A stretch of DNA of 64,000 nucleotides. Source: Phycisphaerales bacterium. Lineage in GTDB: Bacteria; Planctomycetota; Phycisphaerae; Phycisphaerales; UBA1924. A program made the position numbers and the translations under genes. Shown here in pieces: positions 7,701 to 13,941 of this stretch. Within the stretch, counting starts at the first letter, position 1. Every line of letters begins with the position of its first letter. Location: NCBI GenBank assembly GCA_029260515.1, contig JAJDDC010000060.1, forward strand, positions 124,001 through 188,000, given 5' to 3'. Under the pieces are notes generated by a model. That model made no database searches and was not told the origin of the DNA. It worked only from the letters and a program-made list of their open reading frames with translations.

Positions 7701-10174
7701 GCGATGGCGAACTGCGTGATCTTCTGCCCGCTGTTCGAGGTGTTCTCGATCTGGAACGACCCGAGCCCCCATGTGCTCCCGTTGATGCCGCTCCCTGGCG
7801 GGTCCACACTGACGATGGCTTCGGCGCCGGCGCCCAGGGGCTCGACCACCAGATAGTCCCACGTCGCCGCGTAGGGCGATCCGCCCCGCGACGTCGCGAT
7901 AATGCCGACGGCCAACGCCGAGGCAGGGTCGGTCAGCACGTCGAGCGTCGCGCCCGCCAGCGAGATCACGGGCCCGATGTTCTGTTTCGGTCCGCCATCG
8001 ACCGCGACCCGCGCCTGTGCCGTACCCGTCGCCGGATCAACGAGGAAGCTCAGCTCCACGTCGGTCGCCGAGAGGAAGCTCAACGGAGTCAGCGTGTCTA
8101 CGAGCACGACGCCCGAAACCTCGTGCACCAGATGCACGCCAACGCCCGGACTCCCCTCACGCGTGCCGATCGCGACCTTCAGGTAGTTGTCCTGGTCGCC
8201 CGCGCCGATGTACAAGCCCTCCGACTCGGCCCCGCTGGGTGTCCGCCCGTCGAAGTACGGTGAGTCCGCCTCCGTCCGCACGACGAACATGCCGGTGGTC
8301 GGCGAGACGTTCACGCCCAGCTGGAACGCGTTGTCCTGCGAGTTGAACGACCCGAACGCGTCGCCAGGGCCCACGCTGTCGACCGTGAACTTGCCCGCGG
8401 CGCCGCCCGGGGTCAGCTCGTCGGGGTCGAACCGGTCCAGATAGTCCACGCTCGAGCCGACCATCAGCCCCGTGAAGCCGAGACCCAGGAGCCCGAATCC
8501 GGGCTCGCCCAGCGCCCAGCCATAATCGAGAGGGATACCCACGCCGGCGCCGTCCGTCGCGTCTGTCGCGAACGGGTCGAGCCAGTCGGGCACGCCGTCG
8601 TTGTCGTCGTCGGTGTCGAGGATATCGCTCGTGAGGTCGCCGTCGTTGTCGGCGGGGATGTCGGCGGCCGAGCACGGGTCCGTGCCCGCCGCGATCTCGT
8701 CGGCGTTGTCGTACCCGTCGCTGTCCTCGTCGAGACCCGGGTCGTTGGCGCCCGAGCACGAGCCGATGTCCTCGGGCTCGAAGACGTAGACCGCTCCGCC
8801 TGGGTGATCGCACGACCAGATCGTGCCCGCGAACACCTGCCCCGGGCCCTGACTCGTCACGTCCAGCTGCTTGCTGCCAACGTTCGCAAACAGCGTTTGC
8901 ACCGACGCCGTCGTCCCGTCTGGGCTCAGGATGATCCGTTCGATCGAGTTGCTGTTCCAGGTCGCGGCCAGCAGGTTGCCCTGCATCGCCCCACCGAAGT
9001 TGCCCGAGGTGTACTCGCAGATGCCATTGACCGACGAGCTCCAGACATGCAGCGCCCCGTCCTGCGTGCCCGGGATGAGGTAGCCACACTCCTGCGGGTT
9101 TGCGCCGCCCGGCGGGACGGGGCTCTGCCCATTGATCGTCGCCCCCGCCCGGAACGGGGTGGGGTGCCCGCCATAGGCGCCGCCCGCGTCGCCGACGTCG
9201 CCGAGATAATGCAGCTGGTCGCCGTACGTGTGCGAGCTGCTGTCGTTCGATTGGTTGCTGCACGCGATCGGCGGGCCGCCCCAACCGATGTTTGGCCCGT
9301 TATCTGTCGCGTAGAGGCGCCCGGTGCTCGTGATCACGACGTCATACGGGTTCCGGTAGCCCGGCGCCCACACCTGCACGGGCCCGCCGGCGACGATCAC
9401 CGCCTGGTTCGCGCCGTCGTTGCCCCCAAACGGGTCGAACTGATCGCTCCCACCGGGCCCGGTGTTCGGGCGACCGGGGTCGTCGAGCGTGGGGATGTCG
9501 TAGGTCGAGTTCCCGATCGCATCGAGATCGATCCGAAGAATAGCGGCCGAGAGCGCGTACTCGGGCGTCTGGCCGAAGTTGTGCGAGGGCGCCCCCATAT
9601 TCGTGTTGCCGCCCTGGGCGACGTACAGGTACCCGTTGACCTCGTCGATCGCCATACCGTTCGAGGCATGGTTCTCCTCGCACCGGGGAAGCCCCCGCAC
9701 CAGTTCCAGCACGTCCCACGACGAGCCCGTCCACGTCAGACGCGCAACGATGCCCGAGTTCGTGTCCAGCCCCGTGTCGTTGCCCACCGCGATCCGCGGG
9801 TCCGACGAGGTCACGTACAGCACCGGGTTCGCGGGCGTCCCGGTCACCAGGATCCCGGTCACCATCCGCTTGAACTGCGCCGTGTTGATGGTCCCGTCGT
9901 CGTTATGGTTCGCGATGTCGTTGATCAGGTTGATCACCTCCGTCGAGGTGACCGAGTACGACGCCTCGCCGTCGCGGACGACGTCAAAGATCTTGATCTG
10001 CCCGTTCTGCTGCGAGACGTACAGCCGCCCGTCGGGCCCGAACTGCAGGCTCGTCGGTTGCGACAGGCTCGCCCCCGAGAGCGTCCCCTTGCTGAAGCTC
10101 TGGGCGGAGGCAACGCCGGAAAGCGCGGCGAGGGCCGCGCCGACCGCGAACGCGTGCAAACGGCTGGTACGCAT
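1793..10174 (-). CDS. Giant secreted sugar-dehydrogenase/malectin/cadherin-like protein with C-terminal GC-type dockerin
   Basis: A 2,793-aa multidomain exported protein. Three consecutive ATGs occur at 10180, 10177 and 10174; GGAGAG sits 8 nt before the third, which also gives a clean signal peptide (MRTSRLHAF...SGVASAQ). Approximate domains: 20-470, a six-bladed propeller like PQQ-dependent sugar dehydrogenases ('PTSLQFGPDGRLYVSQQNG', 'PGYRNPYDVV'); 471-531, Asp-rich thrombospondin-3 calcium repeats; 535-785, a DUF1349/lectin-like beta domain; 790-1080 and 1631-1931, a related pair of unrecognised beta domains; 1081-1178, choice-of-anchor-D-like; three malectin domains near 1186-1354, 1458-1628 and 1935-2121 ('RVNAGGP', 'RVFDV.IEGQ', 'ENP.I.G.EVV'); cadherin-like repeats ('LANDSDADG', 'YTHDG', 'DSF.YTV') near 1358-1449, 2124-2410 and 2640-2735; 2415-2638, LamG-like; 2736-2793, dockerin with flanking Cys. 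It probably binds or oxidises polysaccharide sugars at the cell surface. Confidence 0.85.
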   Translation of the reverse strand: MRTSRLHAFAVGAALAALSGVASAQSFSKGTLSGASLSQPTSLQFGPDGRLYVSQQNGQIKIFDVVRDGEASYSVTSTEVINLINDIANHNDDGTINTAQFKRMVTGILVTGTPANPVLYVTSSDPRIAVGNDTGLDTNSGIVARLTWTGSSWDVLELVRGLPRCEENHASNGMAIDEVNGYLYVAQGGNTNMGAPSHNFGQTPEYALSAAILRIDLDAIGNSTYDIPTLDDPGRPNTGPGGSDQFDPFGGNDGANQAVIVAGGPVQVWAPGYRNPYDVVITSTGRLYATDNGPNIGWGGPPIACSNQSNDSSSHTYGDQLHYLGDVGDAGGAYGGHPTPFRAGATINGQSPVPPGGANPQECGYLIPGTQDGALHVWSSSVNGICEYTSGNFGGAMQGNLLAATWNSNSIERIILSPDGTTASVQTLFANVGSKQLDVTSQGPGQVFAGTIWSCDHPGGAVYVFEPEDIGSCSGANDPGLDEDSDGYDNADEIAAGTDPCSAADIPADNDGDLTSDILDTDDDNDGVPDWLDPFATDATDGAGVGIPLDYGWALGEPGFGLLGLGFTGLMVGSSVDYLDRFDPDELTPGGAAGKFTVDSVGPGDAFGSFNSQDNAFQLGVNVSPTTGMFVVRTEADSPYFDGRTPSGAESEGLYIGAGDQDNYLKVAIGTREGSPGVGVHLVHEVSGVVLVDTLTPLSFLSATDVELSFLVDPATGTAQARVAVDGGPKQNIGPVISLAGATLDVLTDPASALAVGIIATSRGGSPYAATWDYLVVEPLGAGAEAIVSVDPPGSGINGSTWGLGSFQIENTSNSGQKITQFAIAANSAVLPDVVFDPDGTAGDSGGRPFTPDGNAGAVGLQSHTFAFPQDGGYQTLAVVFDDFEPGESFAFAVDMDPTSINGASAPGPNESGSVSGLELIGSYVRIEFDDGTVVESELFRKGATLDASTATMRPGTRSAPSIDMLGVSEPGLVTSPGQTVRVSGTPGADVRMVVVEGGLFLAGVPGGGFDIDPFEANSAQSVQEYSATIGAGGFVDVPVTLVRSNAESGISHIAATVVESDGWTGRVGGTLVVQLVDMDLTPSPATLGFGSVVEGGSTTRGVTLDAAGSAVQVTGVTVTGAGYSLVGGPALPTTIPGGGSLALTVGFAPASSGAYAGQLSITHSGNNSPLVIPLSGQGLTDSGDILHRINIGGPATASADSSSPSWSADTQSSPSPYLQTTASFHSTGQPVTLDASVPPQAPMSIFQTARWDAAALPEMHWALPVATGTTVELRLYLAETWTGANDAGERVFDVTLEGQTVFDNVDMSGSHGFQVGFVLAHQLTVTDGILDLELIHEVENPQIAGLEVVVVSGGGGNTPPIAGNDGASVPEGGQVMIPLLANDSDADGTLVPSSVAVVSPAASGSVSINPSTGAATYTHDGSATTSDSFTYTVLDDDGAPSNEALVSITVTPGVDPGATLYRVNAGGGVIAASGGDWSPDTVASPSIYANVPASGNSVASTGQAINTAHASIPSGTPEAMFKAERWDPTAGEELAYAFPVVAGDEVEVRLYFSENYNQINTAGQRVFDVSIDGQVVLDNYDLFAVAGGKYIGRCERFTITSDGSVDIRLTHQTENPSIKGIEIVLLGDAPEDGGVATLGVTPDGPIGVGSGNARAFRLTNNSTLGEKIERVRITLGQTLLPDMIFDPFGGAGDAQALAFTANSDPGVGLGSPQYLAPHNGVDGVEGYDALEITFTDFDPGETLEFSIDIDPLSIHGHPAPSPAGPVCGLEIAGATVEVEFDSGMTHTAQLAPTPGIAGGAIAVVGGDRPAAPAITLDTLGVGPGVVLSAAQTVRVSGPAGANVRISVVEGQLRPEGVPGGGYDLDAYEANTAVVVSEQVITLDGSGQGAASITLTRTDTPEGDAGINHIVAVVEDGGVSDLSNIVVAELRSIGTGEVSLYRVNAGGPAIPSPDGGVTPGWLEDQAATAGAAGGPANPGTPSLYVNAAQGDKTGGTNAIITMGPTVPAGTPVQIFKTERWDHPAVPEMLWSFPVQAGATLEVRIYMAEIYTGITAPGQRVFDVVIEGQLAMAGVDRFAESGGQKIGYVRSHTLVAPDSVLNIQLTHITENPAICGIEVVQLGAGGEAPVAGDDNAQVAQGGGVLIDVLANDTDTDGDIDPTSVRLAMSPSSGSTAVNPTTGAITYTHNGDGAKSDSFAYYVDDDAGHTSNAANVVIVIGGGGSNQAPVAADDTSPFNPGGAVVIDVLANDSDADGTLIPSSVSVTTPPAYGTTSVDPGTGAVTYTSTDEGAALDSFAYTVADNAGAVSPAATVSLTANPAPVAVDDSAIVIEFDSVEIDVLANDSDDGDLDMSSVTITGQPQFGSVTVHAATGTVTYTHDGTPVAGDSFEYTVRDTVGRESGAATVSVAVHAADDGVLIEAGLVLRLESDQGLSSGGGGVTGWTDLSPTGAQVMVIGNPTLLPAAVNGHDAVGLDGIDDALETLDGFDALPSGAQDRSVFIIGRYHSGGVGFAHGQAPASCPGDDAVGFSIGADADGTMIAGGACPDAALDSGVLGADGSWLSHGLIFEGGLMTHYRDASVIDVAALSLATGAGPAVVGRALDGSGGAVMDVVAVLVYDRALTEPQRQSVERYLRVKYLNMAPTGGEDLAQVDRGGEVEIDVLANDSDADGVLVPSSVQVVVPPAYGTTQVNPGTGAITYAHDGSLETSDEFFYTVRDELGAASGMTMAMIDVTNPCPADLAAPLGVLDVNDILLFLELFGAGDPAADLADAPGVFDIEDVLLFLEIYAGGCL

Positions 10175-10373
10175 CATCATCTCTCCATCTGTTCCGTCGC
10201 ACACAAAGGACCCCAGCCGGGACGCCCACGCCTGCAATCCCTCCTCCTGGAGATCACGTCGGCGGTGCGCAAGCCCTCTGCTGCACACAGATTACCCAAG
10301 TTGACCCCCATCCCGTACCCCCACGTCCAAGGACACACCCGAAACCCCCAGCCCGAAAACCGGAAACAAGGGA

Positions 10374-10420
10374 TTGACGAGCTACGACGAATGTAGTAGC
10401 TTGATCTACGACACTTGTAG
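10374..10420 (+). promoter_or_regulatory. Promoter with two BlaI-type operators upstream of the repressor gene
   Basis: A -35 TTGACG (10374-10379) and a weak -10 TAGCTT (10397-10402) are 17 bp apart. The spacer is almost exactly filled by CTACGACGAATGTAG (10382-10396), and a second copy, CTACGACACTTGTAG, lies at 10406-10420. Both are CTAC/GTAG inverted repeats sharing CTACGAC...TGTAG, with centres 24 bp apart. BlaI/MecI repressors bind TACA/TGTA-type dyads, so this is the expected autoregulatory site. Binding would block the promoter. Confidence 0.75.
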
Positions 10421-10452
10421 TTGCTCCCCGGGCCACCCGGAGACCCAAGCCC

Positions 10453-10863
10453 GTGCCGCCCCGAAACACAGATCTCACCGACTCCGAGCTCGAGGTCCTC
10501 AAGGCCCTCTGGGACCTGGGCCCGTCGAGCGTCCGCGAGGTCCGCGACCACCTGGAATCCCAGGGCCGCGACCTGGCCTACACGACGGTCCTCACCTTCC
10601 TCACCCGCCTCAAGACCAAGCGCTTCGTCGCCAGCCGCAAGACGGGACAGGCCTACGTCTACACCCCCCGCGTCTCGCGCGACAAGGTCACCGGCGCCCG
10701 CGTCCACTCGCTTATGCAGCAGCTGTTCGACGGCTCGCCCGCCCCCCTCGTCCTCCAGCTCGTCCGCACAGAGCGGTTCACCGCCGACGAGATCTCCGAG
10801 CTCCGCGGCCTGCTCGATTCGCTCGACGAATCGCCCGAAACGGGCGAGAAGGGCGCCCGATGA
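10453..10863 (+). CDS. BlaI/MecI-family transcriptional repressor
   Basis: This 136-residue winged-helix regulator has the family signature: 'LTDSELEVLKALWDLGPSSV', the recognition region 'YTTVLTFLTRLKTKRF', and a C-terminal dimerisation segment containing the 'FTADEISELRGLLD' helix. The start is GTG, close after the operator region. It overlaps the M56 protease gene by 4 bp (ATGA), the classical repressor/sensor-protease pairing. In known systems the repressor dimer is cleaved or released when the M56 partner senses its signal. The two CTACGAC-TGTAG operators immediately upstream indicate negative autoregulation of the pair. The signal here is probably not a beta-lactam, because the partner lacks a penicillin-binding domain. 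Confidence 0.9.
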   Translation: MPPRNTDLTDSELEVLKALWDLGPSSVREVRDHLESQGRDLAYTTVLTFLTRLKTKRFVASRKTGQAYVYTPRVSRDKVTGARVHSLMQQLFDGSPAPLVLQLVRTERFTADEISELRGLLDSLDESPETGEKGAR

Positions 10864-13778
10864 ACCCAGACGCCCTCGACATGCACACCATCTGGATCGG
10901 CGCCCTGCTCGCCATCCCCGTCGCCGCGGTCGTCTCGCTCGTCTGTAAAACCTGCGTCCGCGTACCTGCCACGCGACACGCACTCTGGGTCGTCGCACTG
11001 CTCACGTTTATCGCCCCCAGCGTTGTCTCCATGACACACGTGCCCGAGTGGATCTCGTATCTCCGACCGAACCCAATCCCGGCGACGATGCACCCTGGCA
11101 TGCCAAGCGAAAGCGGTGCGGGATTGGTCGAGCGCGTACACGCCGTTCCTGCCGTCGAACCGCGGCGTATCGGCGAGTCATTCGAGTACAGTCGGGACAC
11201 CAGGACAGGGTCTTCCTCGGCCACGAGGGCCTCGTCACCGGCACGTCCAGGGGCCGAGTTCGCACCATACAAATACACCGAGGACGCGGGACGCACCGAG
11301 GCGTCGCTGATCCCCACCGATGCCTGGTCCCCCGATACCCCGCCCGCAGATGCCGGGGCCGAGCCGATCTTGACACGACCCCGCGCGGCCCGGATTGCGG
11401 CCGATGAACCTACGCCGATGAAACCCGAACGCCATCGGGGCGATGCGACGCCCGCCGCGCGACGCCCGGCCTCGTCCATCCTGTTCGAACCCGCGTTCAT
11501 CCACAACCCAGAGCCTGAATCGCCGGGTCAGGCGCCGACACAGACACGCGAGATCGCGGAGTCGCCGACGCTCAGCACGCTCGACCGCGCCCACGCGCAG
11601 CTCGCCGCATGGGGCGCATGGTTCCGGGGTCTGGGCGCCAGCCTCCGCACAATCCCCCCTGTCTCGGGAATGATCTGGCTGCTCGGCGTGCTCCTCGCGA
11701 CCGCGTTCGTCGCCGCCAGAATCGTGCTCGATCAGCGTGCCCTGAGCCGCGCCCAACCGCCCTCGCCCGATGACGCGGAGCTGCTCCGCGCCGCAGCGGA
11801 CCAGATCGGCCTCCGCCGCCCGCCCGGGCTCCGATTCGTCGCCAAGCGAGTCTCGCCGATGGTCACGTGCGGGCCGCGCCGCCGCCTGATCATCCCGCGT
11901 TCCCTGTGGGACGAGCTGGACACCGAGGCCCGCCTGGCCGTGCTGCTGCACGAGCTGGCGCACATCCGCAGGCGCGACCACTGGACCCACTGGCTCAGCG
12001 CCGCCATCGGCCTGCTGTACTGGTGGCACCCGCTCGCCTGGGTCGTCCGCTCGCGCTTGGCCGACGAGGCCGACCTCGCGTGCGACGCGTGGGTGACCTC
12101 GCTGATGCCCGGACGCCGGCGTGTCTACGCCGCGGCACTGCTCCAGGCGACGACCTTCGTCAGCGCCAAATCCTTCCGTCCAAGACCCCACGCCGGCGCG
12201 TCGCTGGCGATGGCCGCATCCAGCACACGCCGTCTCTCCAGGAGGCTCACCATGGTCATGACACACAAGGTCCGCCCGCGCCTCAGCGCCCCGGGCACGT
12301 CGATCGTCGGCATCCTCGCCGTCCTCGCGCTCATCGTCCTGCCGGGCGTTGCCTGCCCGCCCGACGAGAAGGACGCCCCCAAGGGGTACGTCGAAATCCA
12401 CGCCGATTCCCATGATCACGCCGACGCGCCCGACGACAGCACGTTCGACGCGCACATGCGCGACCGCGACGACAACGAGCACGGGCACGTGCACCCCGAC
12501 CACCCGGACCACCCGGACCATGCGGACCACGCGGACGGTGTCGTGCATCTCATGGACCGGATGAGGGTGCTCGAAGATCGCCTGGGCAGGCTCCATGTCG
12601 AGCTCGGCGAGCGACTGCACACCAGCGTGACAGGCGCGGGCCCGCGTGCCGACCACGGTCCCGGCGCCGCGACCGCGGACGCGTATGCGCCCGTCGCCGA
12701 CGACGCGAAGATCGCCCGCGCCTACGTCATCCCCGCCGGGCGCCTCGAGTCGCTCACCGCGCTCATGGTCCGCTCCGATGTTCCCGTCCTCGTCTCGCCC
12801 GAGGACAAGCGCATCGTCGTGCACGCCACCTCCCGGAACCATCAGACCTTCTCCCAGTTCGCGGCGATGATCTGCCCCGAGGGCGTCACCGTCATCGACC
12901 TCGAATCGGGACGCCGCATCCAGCTCTCCGGCGCCTCGCTGCGTGGGTTCGAGTTCTCCGAGACCCCCCGCGCCGACGTGCGTTTCCGCACGGGTGGCGG
13001 CGCTGTCTTGGCCGCGCCAAAGGCCCCGCGTGTGACCGTCACCGGCCCGGGGCGTGTGTACGCGGACGTCCAGGGCGGCACGGTCGCCACGTGGAGCGGC
13101 GACGACGAGTGCGAGCAAGAGTGTGAGGACACGTGCGACGGCGACTGCGGCGACGAGTGCGATGGCTGCGACGGGTGCGCCGAACCCTGCGAGCCCGATC
13201 ACGCGCACCACGCCGCGCAGGCCGCATTCGGATACGTGACTGCTTCACGAAGCAAGGCCGAGAACCGCGTCGCGTTCGAAGCGATGCACGCCCGTCTCCG
13301 GGAACTACGTCAGGGCCAGGGTCGTCTGGCCGAATCGCTCCGCCGCAGCGCGGACCAGCACCGTGTCCAGGAGAACCGTGTCCGCCAGATCGAGCGCCAG
13401 GCCGCGCGTCTGTCCGAGCAGGCCGAGCACGAGCACGAGAAGGCCCACAAGTACGAGCTGGAGGCCGCCCAGATATTGGCCGAAGCCGACGCCCGCAAGC
13501 GCAAGGGTGAGCTCGAGCGGGCACAGGCGATGTACCAGCGTGTCGAGCAGGTGCACAGGCAGATGGAGCAGCGCCAGCAGCAAGCCCACGCCGTCCAGGC
13601 CGAATCCGAGGCGTCCCAGGCCGCCGCCGAGCGGGCCGAGCACGAGGCCGAGCGGTTCGAGGAGACCATGGAGCGGTACGAGGACGCTCTCAACGATCTG
13701 CTCGAGGAGATCGAGACCCTGGAGGAGGAGCTCGAGGAGCTCGCCGAGGCGGTCTCCGAGGCCAAGTCAGATCGCTGA
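10860..13778 (+). CDS. M56 (BlaR1-like) sensor metallopeptidase with His-rich, Cys-rich and coiled-coil tail
   Basis: A 972-aa integral membrane zinc protease. TM segments lie near 10-30 and 40-60. A long polar linker leads to TM3 around 275-295. The peptidase domain carries HELAH (H364, E365, H368) in 'VLLHELAHIRRRDHW', followed by 'WWHPLAWVVRSRLADEADLACDAWV'. TM4 ('GILAVLALIVLPGVA') is near 485-500. Where BlaR1 has a penicillin-binding sensor, this protein has a His/Asp-rich run with HPD/HAD micro-repeats (about 514-562), a mid domain of about 180 residues, a segment with 8 Cys in 27 residues (about 748-781), and a coiled coil rich in Glu, Arg and Gln from ~800 to the end. Residues able to bind metal suggest a metal or redox sensor; that is inference. 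The start overlaps the repressor stop. Confidence 0.85.
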   Translation: MNPDALDMHTIWIGALLAIPVAAVVSLVCKTCVRVPATRHALWVVALLTFIAPSVVSMTHVPEWISYLRPNPIPATMHPGMPSESGAGLVERVHAVPAVEPRRIGESFEYSRDTRTGSSSATRASSPARPGAEFAPYKYTEDAGRTEASLIPTDAWSPDTPPADAGAEPILTRPRAARIAADEPTPMKPERHRGDATPAARRPASSILFEPAFIHNPEPESPGQAPTQTREIAESPTLSTLDRAHAQLAAWGAWFRGLGASLRTIPPVSGMIWLLGVLLATAFVAARIVLDQRALSRAQPPSPDDAELLRAAADQIGLRRPPGLRFVAKRVSPMVTCGPRRRLIIPRSLWDELDTEARLAVLLHELAHIRRRDHWTHWLSAAIGLLYWWHPLAWVVRSRLADEADLACDAWVTSLMPGRRRVYAAALLQATTFVSAKSFRPRPHAGASLAMAASSTRRLSRRLTMVMTHKVRPRLSAPGTSIVGILAVLALIVLPGVACPPDEKDAPKGYVEIHADSHDHADAPDDSTFDAHMRDRDDNEHGHVHPDHPDHPDHADHADGVVHLMDRMRVLEDRLGRLHVELGERLHTSVTGAGPRADHGPGAATADAYAPVADDAKIARAYVIPAGRLESLTALMVRSDVPVLVSPEDKRIVVHATSRNHQTFSQFAAMICPEGVTVIDLESGRRIQLSGASLRGFEFSETPRADVRFRTGGGAVLAAPKAPRVTVTGPGRVYADVQGGTVATWSGDDECEQECEDTCDGDCGDECDGCDGCAEPCEPDHAHHAAQAAFGYVTASRSKAENRVAFEAMHARLRELRQGQGRLAESLRRSADQHRVQENRVRQIERQAARLSEQAEHEHEKAHKYELEAAQILAEADARKRKGELERAQAMYQRVEQVHRQMEQRQQQAHAVQAESEASQAAAERAEHEAERFEETMERYEDALNDLLEEIETLEEELEELAEAVSEAKSDR

Positions 13779-13789
13779 AAACGCCCACC

Positions 13790-13811
13790 GGCGGCCCACA
13801 TCCGGGCCGCC
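13790..13811 (+). terminator. GC-rich hairpin after the BlaI/M56 operon
   Basis: GGCGGCCC (13790-13797) pairs with GGGCCGCC (13804-13811) around a 6-nt loop, 12 bp after the M56 stop codon. There is no U-tract, so it is a terminator-like hairpin rather than a clear intrinsic terminator. Confidence 0.45.
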
Positions 13812-13941
13812 CATTGATCGGCGGCGGACGGCGCCCATACTTCGGGCAGGCTGGCAGAGACCCCCACCCCGCCTGACTTGGCGCCGTCCGTCCGCTTGTG
13901 CGCGCTGACCGCGGCTCCCACACCCCCCAGAGGCGTTCACG

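Noticed and set aside
10181-10288. 36-codon N-terminal extension of the giant dockerin protein
   Set aside because: The Shine-Dalgarno GGAGAG and signal peptide place the start at the ATG cluster 10174-10180; the extension lies in the promoter region.
12490-12545. Short tandem repeat in DNA (CCGGACCAC-type), first taken as a repeat array
   Set aside because: It is in frame inside the M56 gene and encodes HPD/HAD repeats; the units are 9 bp and there are no spacers, so it is not CRISPR.
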